Source: Nocardia yamanashiensis NBRC 100130
GTDB lineage: Bacteria > Actinomycetota > Actinomycetes > Mycobacteriales > Mycobacteriaceae
Length of the DNA stretch: 49,449 bases
NCBI RefSeq assembly: GCF_001613325.1
Contig: NZ_BDCD01000049.1
Location: 1-49,449 of the forward strand
Direction: 5' to 3'
Shown here: in pieces, positions 1 through 8,335 of the stretch
Position numbering within the stretch: position 1 is the first letter of the stretch
How the letters are laid out: each line of letters starts with the position of its first letter
Notes under the pieces: model-generated
Databases searched by the model: none
Told to the model about the DNA's origin: nothing
Seen by the model: the letters and a program-made list of their open reading frames with translations, nothing else
Made by a program: the position numbers and the translations under genes

Positions 1-1172
1 GGACCGCCCACGTATCCGGCGTTTCCGGCCGTGGCGCGCGGCGCGACCGCACGCGTACCGACCGCGCCGAGCGCCGCGATACCCACCAAGGTGCCGGTGG
101 TGGCGGTCAAACCGGAACCACCGCTACCCACGATGGCGACCGCCGGGGTGGCCAGTCGCATGAGCGCGGGCAGCACGAACGCCACGCTGCACAGCAGCAC
201 CAGCGCCACCAGCATCCGCTGCGCCTGATCCGCGTCGGGCAGCGTGCCGGCCGTGGTCAGGTCGTCCACGTGCCCGGCGGTGGTGAAGGCGATCATGTAC
301 ACGATGGCCGCCACCGGCTTCCACAGCATGAACGCGATGATCCAGCTGATCAGCTTGGGATAGGACTGTTTACCGGTGGCCGTGCCCGAAGCCGCCGCCG
401 CCAAGGGCAATACGCCCGCCGCGACGACCAGCAGCCCCTGCCGCACGATGGCCAGCACGATCTGCGCCAGCGCCCCGAGCAGGCCGACGATGGCGATGAT
501 CAGCACCAGACCCGGCGAGAACGCTTGCAGGCTGGAGGTTTTCACCATCAGCTCGGCCAGGTCCTTGGCATTGCCGTCGGTGGCGTCGTTGATCACCCAT
601 TCGGAGAACTTGTCCGAGGCCTGGGTGCCCGCCACCACCACCGCGCCCAGCATCCAGGAGCTGAAGATGACGCGCGCGAACATGCGGAAGGATTCGGCGG
701 CCTCACTGACCGCGGCGCCGCGTCTGGCTTCGGCGAGCCGGGCTCCGGAGATGATGACCGACACCATCAAGAGCAATATCTGCGCTTGATAGGTGTAGTC
801 GTTGATCTTGGTGAATAGCGCCCCGGTATCGCTGATTCTCTCGTTGGGCACCTTCATCCAGAAGGTCAGCGCGAGGATCAGCGCCTCGCCCAGACCGCTC
901 ATCAGCGAGTCCACCACCTTGCCGAAGGTGGAGTCCCACGCCTTGTCGCGCACGGTGGCCGCGGCGTCACCCGGATGGGTGGCCACATTGCCGGCCTTGC
1001 ACGCGGCCGAAGCGGCGTCGCCGAGCGAGATGCCCGGGATGCCGAGACCGTCGAGCGAGTCGTGTAATTCGTTGCAGGCCGAGTCGAAGCCGTACTGCGC
1101 GTAGGCCACCGTCGGAGTCGCGAGCATGACGGTGAACACGACCGCGAAGATCGTGAGTATGCGCCTCAGCAT
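1..1172 (-). CDS. TrbL/VirB6-like polytopic membrane protein, C-terminus cut by window edge
   Basis: Translating the minus strand from the ATG at 1170-1172 gives an uninterrupted frame to base 1. An AGGTGG ribosome site lies about 6 bases before the start. The first 26 residues look like a signal peptide ending AYA. Next come a short extracytoplasmic stretch with two cysteines and at least six strongly hydrophobic segments separated by short charged loops, ending in an Ala/Gly-rich part. This architecture resembles TrbL/VirB6 inner-membrane channel proteins of type IV secretion systems. It is the last visible gene of the leftward operon that starts at 5115, and the nearby NTPase-like genes support a secretion or conjugation role. 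Family membership is inferred from topology and context, because no short diagnostic motif is visible. The carboxy end lies outside the window. Confidence 0.7.
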   Translation of the reverse strand, partial: MLRRILTIFAVVFTVMLATPTVAYAQYGFDSACNELHDSLDGLGIPGISLGDAASAACKAGNVATHPGDAAATVRDKAWDSTFGKVVDSLMSGLGEALILALTFWMKVPNERISDTGALFTKINDYTYQAQILLLMVSVIISGARLAEARRGAAVSEAAESFRMFARVIFSSWMLGAVVVAGTQASDKFSEWVINDATDGNAKDLAELMVKTSSLQAFSPGLVLIIAIVGLLGALAQIVLAIVRQGLLVVAAGVLPLAAAASGTATGKQSYPKLISWIIAFMLWKPVAAIVYMIAFTTAGHVDDLTTAGTLPDADQAQRMLVALVLLCSVAFVLPALMRLATPAVAIVGSGGSGLTATTGTLVGIAALGAVGTRAVAPRATAGNAGYVGG

Positions 1173-1239
1173 GAAATCCACCTCTCGATGGGTCGCAATG
1201 CCACGTTATTCAGGTTTGCGTTGCGCCGGATCACGGTTG

Positions 1240-2064
1240 TCACCATTTCGTCCACCCCGCAAGCGAATCCACGTAGTCGGTCTGGGAGGACTTGGAGGTC
1301 GAGGGCTTGAGCCGCCAATCGCCGGCGTCCCACACCATGATCAGCCGGACCGCCGCCCACAGCTGACGGTTCTCCACCACCGGCCCGCGCGCGGCGAGCC
1401 GCACGATGGCCATGTCGTCGGCGTAGTTCTCGACCTGGAAGGCATCCGGGGCCACCAGGTACCGGGTCACCTTCTCGGGTTGCTGCTTCGGCAGCCGGGA
1501 TTCGGCCAGCGCCTGGTCGTAGGCGGTGACCTGCTGAGCCGACACCCGGACCTGCCGCACGTACAGTTCACGGTCGGCGGGCCTGGCATTGAGCCGGTAG
1601 GTGATCTGCGCCGAGGCCAGCACCGCCCCCTGCGGGGTGTGCGAATAGCCCACGGCCAGACCGTTTTCCAGCCGGGTGGGACCGTCGGAGGTCGAGAAGG
1701 GCACCGACGCCCCGTAGACCCGCTGCCAGCCGTGCGCGTCCGTCGTCCCGGCGGGGGCGGCGGTGAGCCAGTCGGCATCGGACGGTTTGCGCTGTTTGGA
1801 CGGATCCTGTGGCAGCGGCTGCCCGGCGGTATTGTTGGGAACATCGACGCGACGGCCGAACAGGTCCACCTCGGGCGAGGCGAATCCGGTGGCGCCGGGA
1901 TCCGCGGATACCGAAACCGACCCTTCGCCCTGTGCTTTGGGTTTACTGTCGTCACGCCCGATGTACATCACCACGCCCACGATGATGATGAGCACCACCA
2001 CGGCCGCCGAGGCGATGACGCCGAACGAGACGCGGTCGCGCTCGGGCGACTCCTTCTCGCTCAT
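1240..2064 (-). CDS. Single-span membrane protein with conserved soluble domain (T4SS-like cluster)
   Basis: This 274-residue protein starts at an ATG preceded by GGAGG. It has a short cytoplasmic N-terminus, one transmembrane helix at about residues 15-34 (rich in Val and Ile), a low-complexity linker, and a soluble domain from about residue 90 to the end. The architecture is that of VirB8/TcpC-type bitopic components of type IV secretion systems and of the uncharacterised DUF8175-type proteins of actinobacteria. I cannot show homology to either by eye. It lies 67 bases upstream of the TrbL-like gene and 90 bases downstream of a small membrane protein gene, all on one strand, so it probably belongs to the same transcript. 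Its function is inferred only from context. Confidence 0.65.
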   Translation of the reverse strand: MSEKESPERDRVSFGVIASAAVVVLIIIVGVVMYIGRDDSKPKAQGEGSVSVSADPGATGFASPEVDLFGRRVDVPNNTAGQPLPQDPSKQRKPSDADWLTAAPAGTTDAHGWQRVYGASVPFSTSDGPTRLENGLAVGYSHTPQGAVLASAQITYRLNARPADRELYVRQVRVSAQQVTAYDQALAESRLPKQQPEKVTRYLVAPDAFQVENYADDMAIVRLAARGPVVENRQLWAAVRLIMVWDAGDWRLKPSTSKSSQTDYVDSLAGWTKW

Positions 2065-2154
2065 CGCAGCGCCTCCAAGGGTGTTGTGTCAGTGGGAAAT
2101 TCGATGTGCATATCGGAAAACGGGGCTTCCGGGGTCAAGGGCGGCGACCGCGCC

Positions 2155-2421
2155 TCAGGTGGGCAGCAGGGCGAGCGCGATGCCGCTGGCCGACGACGCC
2201 ATGATCGCGCCCAGCAGGCTCATCACCACCCCGTGCGTTGCGTCGTTCTCGGCCCACTCGGCATTGCGGAACGTGTACCACATCCGCCCGGCCGACACGA
2301 TCATCCAGGCCATGCACAGCAGCAGTACGCACCACAGCAGCCAGTCGATCAGCTGCATGATGGGCCGCAGCACGTCGGCCGGCATCTGTTTGTAGGCGAG
2401 TAGCACCACGGCGGGTGGCAT
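2155..2421 (-). CDS. Small two-helix membrane protein
   Basis: This 88-residue protein has two hydrophobic helices, at about residues 22-45 and 66-86. The ATG overlaps the stop codon of the upstream 98-residue gene by one base (TAATG), a sign of translational coupling. A longer frame continues upstream, but that part overlaps the real upstream gene and has no membrane-protein character. Size and position in a secretion-like operon recall VirB2/TrbC pilin-type or VirB3-type subunits, but no family motif is visible, so the role is inference. Confidence 0.65.
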   Translation of the reverse strand: MPPAVVLLAYKQMPADVLRPIMQLIDWLLWCVLLLCMAWMIVSAGRMWYTFRNAEWAENDATHGVVMSLLGAIMASSASGIALALLPT

Positions 2422-2717
2422 TAGGTGATCACGGCATTCATGATGGTTCCCGCACTGGTCGCCACGATCCCACCGATCATGGCTCCGGCCACCATCTTCG
2501 GGGATTCCAAACCGCCTCCTGTCCACTTCTCCCACGCGAAGCGGCCGCCCGCGTAGGTGATGCCCAAGATTCCCGACAGCAATACGAACCAGGTGAAGTA
2601 GCGCACTAGCTTCATGAGTTTTTCGGATGCGGGCGGAGCTTCGGGGGTCGGATTGCCCACCCCCTGCGCGAGGATGGTGCCGTACACGTCGTGTGCGGCG
2701 GCGAGGAGCATGCTCAT
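2421..2717 (-). CDS. Small membrane protein, possible pilin-like T4SS subunit
   Basis: This is a 98-residue protein with a GGAGAAGG ribosome site before its ATG. It has a short N-terminal part with a Pro-rich stretch, a hydrophobic helix at about residues 40-57, a charged Trp-containing loop and a second Ala/Gly-rich helix at the C-terminus. Two helices separated by a short loop resemble the VirB2/TrbC layout, though no cleavable leader is obvious. It is coupled to the following 88-residue membrane protein gene. A 148-base gap without a convincing gene separates it from the upstream NTPase-like gene. Confidence 0.65.
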   Translation of the reverse strand: MSMLLAAAHDVYGTILAQGVGNPTPEAPPASEKLMKLVRYFTWFVLLSGILGITYAGGRFAWEKWTGGGLESPKMVAGAMIGGIVATSAGTIMNAVIT

Positions 2718-2865
2718 TGTCTGTCCTTCTCCAAAAGCGAACTGCTAGTAACAAATTCGCCGGTCACCGGCCGACCGGCTCCGACAACTCCTAGAGGTAA
2801 AGGTCCTTCCGGTCCCGGAACCCGGGAACTTGTTCGCGCACAGAGCATTCCAGTTGGATACATGA

Positions 2866-3522
2866 TCACTCCTGACGGCCCGGCTCGTCGAGCCGGGGCG
2901 CGTCGAGCGCGTCCTGGACGGCGGCCACGATGCCCGCGCCCAGTTCGCGCATATCCGGGGTGATCTCGGCCAGCGCATCGGTTTTCCGCTTGCGCTGCTG
3001 CGGTACGGCGTCGCCGGGCGACCAGACGGGCAACTGGTCGGCTTCGACCAGCGTCCACTCCTCGTGCCACTCGACCTGCCACACCTGACCCGCCAATGAC
3101 CCGACCACATCGCGATAGCGGCGGATCTCGGCGGGAATCCGGCCCGGGCGCGCGGCGACCGTCACCAGGCCCAGCACCTCGCACGGTCCCGCGAGGCCGG
3201 CGTGATGCTGGCGCAGCAGGTCGTGGGCGCGGGTCAGTCCGGCGATGGTCTCGCGGGCAACCAGGACTACGAAGGGTGATTCACGTTCGAAGACGCCCGG
3301 CCAGCGCCGGTAGGCGTCGGCGGCGGGGGCGAGGACGTGCGCGAGGGTGGTCGCGCCCGCGCCGCCGTGCACGCCGAGCAGCCACACCAGGGGTGCGCGG
3401 CCACCGCCGGGTACGGGCCGGTCCCAGATGGGTGCGCGGCGGGTTTCGGGGGGCGGCACGACTCCGGCCGCCATGGCGGTTGCGGCCTTGCTGGTCTGGT
3501 GGTCGTTCATGGCTGCGGTCAT
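2866..3522 (-). CDS. P-loop NTPase-like protein (DUF6668 type), P-loop Lys absent
   Basis: The protein has 218 residues. After a flexible 40-residue N-terminus comes a hydrophobic strand and a nucleotide-binding-like loop reading GVHGGAGATTLA at about residues 50-61. In a normal ParA/MinD loop the position before the two Thr is Lys, and here it is Ala. The rest is an alpha/beta domain with a charged C-terminus. It resembles the small actinobacterial proteins annotated DUF6668 that occur in conjugation-type clusters (family name from memory). Its ATG overlaps the stop of the upstream ParA-like gene by four bases, so the two are translationally coupled and may act as a pair. Confidence 0.7.
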   Translation of the reverse strand: MTAAMNDHQTSKAATAMAAGVVPPPETRRAPIWDRPVPGGGRAPLVWLLGVHGGAGATTLAHVLAPAADAYRRWPGVFERESPFVVLVARETIAGLTRAHDLLRQHHAGLAGPCEVLGLVTVAARPGRIPAEIRRYRDVVGSLAGQVWQVEWHEEWTLVEADQLPVWSPGDAVPQQRKRKTDALAEITPDMRELGAGIVAAVQDALDAPRLDEPGRQE

Positions 3523-4394
3523 GATGCCACTCCAGCAAGCAGGCGGCGATACGCGCGGCGTGTCTCGGCCGCGAGGTTGCTGTGCCGCACCAGTTCTCCG
3601 CGCGCGAGGTGCGGGTCGTAGGGGATCTCGCGAATGTCGGCCACCCAGCCGTCGAGGTGCTCCCGCAAATGATCAGCGACCCGAGAATCATTGCCCGGCA
3701 ACTGGTGTGAGACGACGATCGTGGTGTCGCCGACAATTCCGCCGCCCTGCCCCTCGCCCTGACCGCCGAACTGATCGTCGAGCCACTCGAGGGTGACGCG
3801 CAGCCGGTTGGCGGCGTCGGCGCGGGCCGGGATCGACAGCACCAGTGCGATATCGGAGTCCTCGAGCAGCGGGCGCAGATGGCGGCTCGCGATCGGATTG
3901 CCGCCGTCGTATACGGCCGTGTATCCCGATTCGTCGATGGCGCGCGCGATCGTGAGGTACGTTGCGCGACGACGCAACGGCGCGGGATCGCGCCACAACA
4001 GCCCGATGCCTGAGGTGGCGCGGGAGAGGCATTCCTTGAGCGGCGCGGGTTCGCCGTCACCGCGCCCGTAGAGCCACGATTGCAGGCTGATCGGGCTCAA
4101 ATGCTCGTCCGCGCCGCGCAACGCGAGGTCGCTGCCCGCGAAAGTGCCGTCCACGGCAACCGTTTGGATACCGGCCGCGGCGATCTCGCCCGCCAGACCC
4201 AGCGCGGTGGTGGTGGTGCCGGCGCCGCCGCACCCGCCCACCACCAGAATCGGCCGTTGCGCCGGCGCGGCGTCGCCGGAGTCGCCGCGGCGTTTGCGCA
4301 GCCGTACCACCGGAGCCTTGGAACGCGCGGCGGGACTCGACGATTCACCCGATTCGGGCACTTCGTCGAGCCAGCGGCTCCAGTCCTGATCCAT
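3519..4394 (-). CDS. ParA/MinD-like P-loop protein with deviant Walker A
   Basis: This 291-residue protein has an acidic 45-residue N-terminal tail and then a ParA/MinD fold. The Walker A region reads VVGGCGGAGTTTT at about residues 51-63. Both the deviant signature lysine and the P-loop lysine are replaced (by Cys and Thr). The strand following the loop (TVAVDGTFAG) and a later one (ALVLSIPARADAANRLR) fit the family. It is similar in type to the CpaE/Ssd-like proteins of actinobacteria. It precedes and is coupled to the second P-loop-like gene of this operon, 16 bases after the bitopic membrane protein gene. Nucleotide binding is plausible, but hydrolysis is doubtful from the motif alone. 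Confidence 0.72.
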   Translation of the reverse strand: MDQDWSRWLDEVPESGESSSPAARSKAPVVRLRKRRGDSGDAAPAQRPILVVGGCGGAGTTTTALGLAGEIAAAGIQTVAVDGTFAGSDLALRGADEHLSPISLQSWLYGRGDGEPAPLKECLSRATSGIGLLWRDPAPLRRRATYLTIARAIDESGYTAVYDGGNPIASRHLRPLLEDSDIALVLSIPARADAANRLRVTLEWLDDQFGGQGEGQGGGIVGDTTIVVSHQLPGNDSRVADHLREHLDGWVADIREIPYDPHLARGELVRHSNLAAETRRAYRRLLAGVAS

Positions 4395-4410
4395 CGTCTC
4401 AGCTCTCCTC

Positions 4411-5115
4411 TTATCCGGCCGGGATGCGCGCGGCAGGAATATGGTCGCCGATCTTCATCGTGGCCGTCATTTCGTTGTACGCCGCTCCGGCGTGGCTCGA
4501 GTCGAAACGCGCATCCCCAGCGACGGTGCCGATGGATTGCGCGGTGCCGCCGTGGGAGTTCAGCACATATAGAGCAACTCCCCCGACGACGGCTAGCAAC
4601 AGCACAGCGAAGATCAGGAAGGCGAGCACGAGAAGCCGTCTGCCCCGGGCGTTCCCGGGCGGCGGGACCGGGTCGTCGTCGACGGCGTCCAGCAGTGCCG
4701 ACGCGCGATCCCCGGCGGGTTCGGCAGGTGCGGTGAGTTCGGCGGATTCGCCGGTGTCACTGGGGAATTCCACGACCGTGGCGCCGCGGTAGCGCACTCG
4801 CGGTGCGTACGAGTCGGTTTCACGGCCGGTCATCCAGTCCGACCACGCCCCGCTGAAGTGCTGATTGCGGCGCAGCAGCGACTCCGGCACGGGCGGGATG
4901 TCGAGCTCGGGTTCGTCGTCCTGGATGTAGTGCGGATAGCGGGCCGGTCCGGTGTCGGCGCCGAATTCGGCGTCGCCGGAACCGGTATCGGTCTCGACCG
5001 CACCGGGTGCGGCCGGCTCGGCCGCGGGATCCAGGGCCGGATACCAGCGCGAGACTTTTTTGTACGACTTCAACATTCCTCCGGAACCCGTGTCCCCAGG
5101 CACATCGCGCTGCAT
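4411..5115 (-). CDS. Bitopic membrane protein, first gene of the T4SS-like operon
   Basis: The protein has 234 residues from the ATG at 5113-5115, which has a GAGAGGG ribosome site about 8 bases upstream. The frame also extends to a GTG at 5196, but that start has no ribosome site. Residues 1 to about 155 are hydrophilic, acidic and Pro-rich, and presumably cytoplasmic. A single transmembrane helix lies at about residues 158-183, followed by a short external tail of about 50 residues. I do not recognise a family. It heads the leftward operon of membrane and NTPase-like proteins, and its layout suits a scaffold or coupling component, which is inference. Confidence 0.6.
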   Translation of the reverse strand: MQRDVPGDTGSGGMLKSYKKVSRWYPALDPAAEPAAPGAVETDTGSGDAEFGADTGPARYPHYIQDDEPELDIPPVPESLLRRNQHFSGAWSDWMTGRETDSYAPRVRYRGATVVEFPSDTGESAELTAPAEPAGDRASALLDAVDDDPVPPPGNARGRRLLVLAFLIFAVLLLAVVGGVALYVLNSHGGTAQSIGTVAGDARFDSSHAGAAYNEMTATMKIGDHIPAARIPAG

Positions 5116-5375
5116 GGTGCGGACCCTCTCGGCGGTCGGTTGTGTCGGACGGTCAGGTCGTCTGCGGTTCGAGCCGGGAGCCGTTGCCACCGTCACCGGG
5201 TGCGCCGTGGGCAGAACGGTCCCGATCGGAAATTCTCTCGCATAAGCAGGATTCCAACGACTCGACGCGCCGGAAGGCTCTCCTAATAATCCGCGCGTGC
5301 GCGCGATAGCAGCCCGGTCAGCGCCCTGTGCACGCCACGCCGGGGGGTGCCTTTTCGTCCGATCTGCGCAGAATC

Positions 5376-5381
5376 TACATT
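5376..5381 (+). promoter_or_regulatory. Candidate -10 element for the SDR gene
   Basis: The hexamer TACATT lies about 27 bases before the GTG start, with a weak TTTTCG-like -35 about 18 bases further upstream. It is the only AT-rich stretch in the 292-base region between the divergent operon start (5115) and this gene, which otherwise holds nothing I recognise. Confidence 0.4.
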
Positions 5382-5407
5382 AACAAGACCAAGCATTTGG
5401 AGGTTTC

Positions 5408-6169
5408 GTGAAGACAGCAGACATCGTCGCGGTGGTTACCGGCGGCGCCTCGGGACTCGGCCTGGCCACGGTGCGCGAACTGCACTCGGCCGGCGCGAAG
5501 GTCGTCATCATCGACCTGCCCTCGTCCGACGGCAAGGCCATCGCCGAGGAACTCGGTGAGCGCGTGGTGTTCTCGCCCGGCGACGTGACCAGCGAAGCGG
5601 ACGTCACCGCCGCGCTGGACGCCGCCCAGGCCCTGGGCACGCTGCGGATCGCGGTGAACTGCGCGGGCATCGGCAATGCGATCAAGACCGTCGGCAAGAC
5701 CGGCGCGTTCCCGCTGGACGCGTTCACCAAGATCATCAACGTTAACTTGGTGGGCACTTTCAACGTGATCCGGCTGGCGGCCGAGCGCATCGCCCAGACC
5801 GAGGAGGCCGACGGCGAGCGCGGCGTCATCGTCAACACCGCCTCGGTGGCGGCGTTCGACGGTCAGATCGGCCAGGCCGCCTACTCCGCCTCCAAGGGCG
5901 GCATCGTGGGCCTGACCCTGCCGGTCGCCCGCGACCTGGCGTCGTTCAAGATTCGCGTCTGCACCATCGCGCCCGGCCTGTTCCACACGCCGCTGTTCGC
6001 GACCCTGCCGGACGAGGCCATCGCGGCGCTGGGCAAGCAGGTTCCGCACCCGGCTCGTCTCGGCGATCCGTCCGAGTACGGCGCCCTGGTTCGCCACATC
6101 GTGGAGAACCCGATGCTGAACGGCGAGACCATCCGTCTCGACGGCGCGATCCGGATGGCTCCGCGCTAG
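5408..6169 (+). CDS. Short-chain dehydrogenase, 3-hydroxyacyl-CoA dehydrogenase type
   Basis: This is a 253-residue classical SDR. Visible motifs are the TGGASGLG cofactor loop (11-18), NCAG (84-87), catalytic Ser146 and the YxxxK pair Tyr159/Lys163. Asp36 at the end of the second strand favours NAD over NADP. Overall pattern and length match type-2 3-hydroxyacyl-CoA dehydrogenases (HSD17B10-like), which oxidise short-chain 3-hydroxyacyl-CoA in beta-oxidation of branched or straight acyl chains. Start is GTG, with GGAGG six bases upstream. The gene is monocistronic: divergent from the membrane operon and followed by a strong hairpin. Substrate is inferred from family resemblance only. Confidence 0.88.
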   Translation: MKTADIVAVVTGGASGLGLATVRELHSAGAKVVIIDLPSSDGKAIAEELGERVVFSPGDVTSEADVTAALDAAQALGTLRIAVNCAGIGNAIKTVGKTGAFPLDAFTKIINVNLVGTFNVIRLAAERIAQTEEADGERGVIVNTASVAAFDGQIGQAAYSASKGGIVGLTLPVARDLASFKIRVCTIAPGLFHTPLFATLPDEAIAALGKQVPHPARLGDPSEYGALVRHIVENPMLNGETIRLDGAIRMAPR

Positions 6170-6178
6170 ATCGGGCTC

Positions 6179-6217
6179 GCGGAACGGCCGGGGATCGATG
6201 GTCCCCGGCCGTTCCGC
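6179..6217. terminator. Bidirectional terminator hairpin
   Basis: A perfect 16-base inverted repeat (arms 6179-6194 and 6202-6217, 7-base loop) sits between the convergent stops at 6169 and 6232. It has no long T-run on either side, as is usual for actinobacterial terminators. Confidence 0.85.
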
Positions 6218-6231
6218 GTTTCGCGGACGGG

Positions 6232-6477
6232 CTAGCTTCCGGAGGAGGAGCCGCCGCCCGCGGAGAAGGTGCCTAGCTGGCGAATGGTGTTCTGCCAGTA
6301 CTCATCACGCGTGAAGCATTTGGCGGGGCCGCCGCTCAGGCTCGCGAAGAACGAGGCGGGGTAGCACTCGACGTCCGAGGCGGCCGGTTGCGCCGGGGCG
6401 GCGGAGGCGGGAGCCAGGCCGGCGCAGAGGCAGGCGCCCAGCGCGACGGTAGTGAAAACAATGCGTTTTACCTTCAT
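6232..6477 (-). CDS. Small secreted protein
   Basis: This 81-residue precursor has a textbook Sec signal: KVKR, a hydrophobic core, then ASA before a predicted cut at about residue 26. The mature part of about 55 residues contains two cysteines (ECY and KCF), probably disulphide-bonded, and a Gly/Ser-rich tail. No family is recognised. It is convergent with the SDR gene across a shared terminator. Confidence 0.7.
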   Translation of the reverse strand: MKVKRIVFTTVALGACLCAGLAPASAAPAQPAASDVECYPASFFASLSGGPAKCFTRDEYWQNTIRQLGTFSAGGGSSSGS

Positions 6478-6601
6478 GGGGAACTTGTACGCGCCGCCGA
6501 CCTGCCCGGGGAAGCCCCGGATTCGGGGGCATCGATAGCGTGGCGAAATTCATCGGCCCGGGGTGTTCCAGGACCGGAGCCTCAGGCCGACACTGGGATT
6601 C

Positions 6602-7357
6602 ATGAACACTCTCGCGATGACCGAGCGCGGGCAGGGGCCGGACGTGGTGCTGGTGCACGGCGGGGCGGGACCCGGAACCACTTGGGCCGGAACGGAATCG
6701 CTGACCGCACGGTGGAAGCTGGTGCGGGTCTACCGGCGTGGATTCGAACCGAGTCCGGCGGCAGTGGACGGGCGGCAGGATTTCCTGGTCGACGCGGAGG
6801 ATCTGGCGGCGATCTTCGAGGCGCGGCGGCCGCACGTGGTGGCGCACTCGTACGGAACACTCGGCACGCTCCTGGCAGCCGGGCGCGCGCCGGACAGCGT
6901 GCGGTCGCTGACGCTGATCGAACCGCCGCTCTATTACCTGGCTGAGTCGGATCCGGCGGTGGCGCGGCTGCAACAGGTGGGTGACATGGTGCTGACCGAC
7001 GGTCTGGACGCCGATCCGGAGGTGTTGCGGGAGTTCCTGGTTCTCTCCGGAGCGCCCGGAATCGACAGTGGCGAACTGCCGGTAAAGGCCGTCGCCTCGG
7101 TGCGGCGGGCACTCGGGGGACGGTTGCCCGGCGAGGCCCGGCCGGACCTGGCCGCCCTGCGGTCGGCCGGAATACCCGCGCTGGTCGCTTCCGGCGGGCA
7201 CACCCCCGCGTTGGAGAGCATCTGCGATGGGCTCGCGACGGCATTGGATGCGCGGCGAGTGGTCGCGCCGGGCGCGGGCCATTTCGTCGCCGCCGCACCG
7301 GGTTTCGCCGAAACACTCGATCGTTTCCTGCGGTCAGCCGACACCACCGCGGGCTGA
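6602..7357 (+). CDS. Alpha/beta hydrolase
   Basis: The protein has 251 residues from the ATG at 6602, and the frame is open further upstream to a GTG at 6563. The VLVHGG oxyanion region near residue 18, the nucleophile elbow VAHSYGT at about residues 80-86 and a C-terminal GAGHFVAAAP histidine region define an alpha/beta hydrolase. The substrate is unknown. It lies 33 bases before the ADP-ribosylglycohydrolase gene on the same strand and is probably co-transcribed with it. The start is uncertain because neither candidate has a good ribosome site. Confidence 0.75.
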   Translation: MNTLAMTERGQGPDVVLVHGGAGPGTTWAGTESLTARWKLVRVYRRGFEPSPAAVDGRQDFLVDAEDLAAIFEARRPHVVAHSYGTLGTLLAAGRAPDSVRSLTLIEPPLYYLAESDPAVARLQQVGDMVLTDGLDADPEVLREFLVLSGAPGIDSGELPVKAVASVRRALGGRLPGEARPDLAALRSAGIPALVASGGHTPALESICDGLATALDARRVVAPGAGHFVAAAPGFAETLDRFLRSADTTAG

Positions 7358-7390
7358 CCGCATTTGCCAGCAGCGAATCCGGTTGGCACC

Positions 7391-8308
7391 ATGGGCACCC
7401 GTATGCCCCTGGAAATCGATTTCGCACGGGACAGTCTCGAAGGTCTGTCCGTAGGTGATGCGCTCGGAGCGCAATTCTTCGTCCCCGGACGTTCTTTCCC
7501 CGATCTGGCCGCCGGCCGCCCACCCGCCCCGCCCTGGGAGTGGACCGACGACACCGAGATGGCCTGCTCGGTCTACACCGAACTCCGCACCCGCGGCCAT
7601 ATCGACCGCACCGCGCTGGCCGCCACTTTCGCCGACCGCTGCGAACCCTACCGCGGCTACAGCGGCGGAACAGTCGTTGTGCTGCACCGCATCCGCGACG
7701 GCCTGCCCTGGTCCGAGGCGGCAGGCGCGCTCTTCGACGGACACGGCTCCTGGGGCAACGGCGCGGCCATGCGAGTCGCCCCACTGGGAGCCTTCCACGC
7801 CGGCGATCCGAACCGCGCGGCGGCACAGGCCGCACTCTCGGCCGAGGTGACACACCGGCATCCAGAGGCAATCGTAGGCGCGATGGCAGTTGCCGTCGCA
7901 GCGAGCCACGCCGCCACCAGTCGCGGAAACCCTTGCGCACCTGGCGAATTACTGGACGCTGTCGAGCCGTACCTGGTCGAGGGCAGGACCGCCCGGGGTA
8001 TCCGCCGAGCCCGCGCACTGCTCGGCCGTTCGGTCGCCGAGGCGGCCTACGAACTGGGCAACGGCGCACAGGTCAGCGCCCAGGACACGGTCCCCTTCAC
8101 GCTGTGGGCGGCAGCGACCTTCCTCGACGACTATCCGGCCGCCGTCACCGCCTGCGTCGAGGCGGGCGGCGACGCGGACACGACGGCGGCGATCGTCGGC
8201 GGAATCGCGGCCGCGCGCACCGGAATCGGCGACCGAAACGGTACGCGCGGGATACCCACCGAATGGGTGGCGGCGCGAGAACCGCTGCCGGACTGGGCGT
8301 GCGCCTGA
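7391..8308 (+). CDS. ADP-ribosylglycohydrolase family protein
   Basis: The protein has 305 residues. It shows the magnesium-binding motif TDDTE (52-56), the N-terminal GLSVGDALGA helix, and the second metal motif GGDADTTAAIVGG near residue 260. These define the DraG/ARH family, which removes ADP-ribose from arginine or from small molecules. The metal ligands appear intact, so an active enzyme is expected, but the target cannot be read from sequence. It follows an alpha/beta hydrolase gene by 33 bases. The ATG at 7403 is an alternative start. Confidence 0.85.
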   Translation: MGTRMPLEIDFARDSLEGLSVGDALGAQFFVPGRSFPDLAAGRPPAPPWEWTDDTEMACSVYTELRTRGHIDRTALAATFADRCEPYRGYSGGTVVVLHRIRDGLPWSEAAGALFDGHGSWGNGAAMRVAPLGAFHAGDPNRAAAQAALSAEVTHRHPEAIVGAMAVAVAASHAATSRGNPCAPGELLDAVEPYLVEGRTARGIRRARALLGRSVAEAAYELGNGAQVSAQDTVPFTLWAAATFLDDYPAAVTACVEAGGDADTTAAIVGGIAAARTGIGDRNGTRGIPTEWVAAREPLPDWACA

Positions 8309-8335
8309 CCGGTGGGTTTGCCGGATCCGGGCGGC

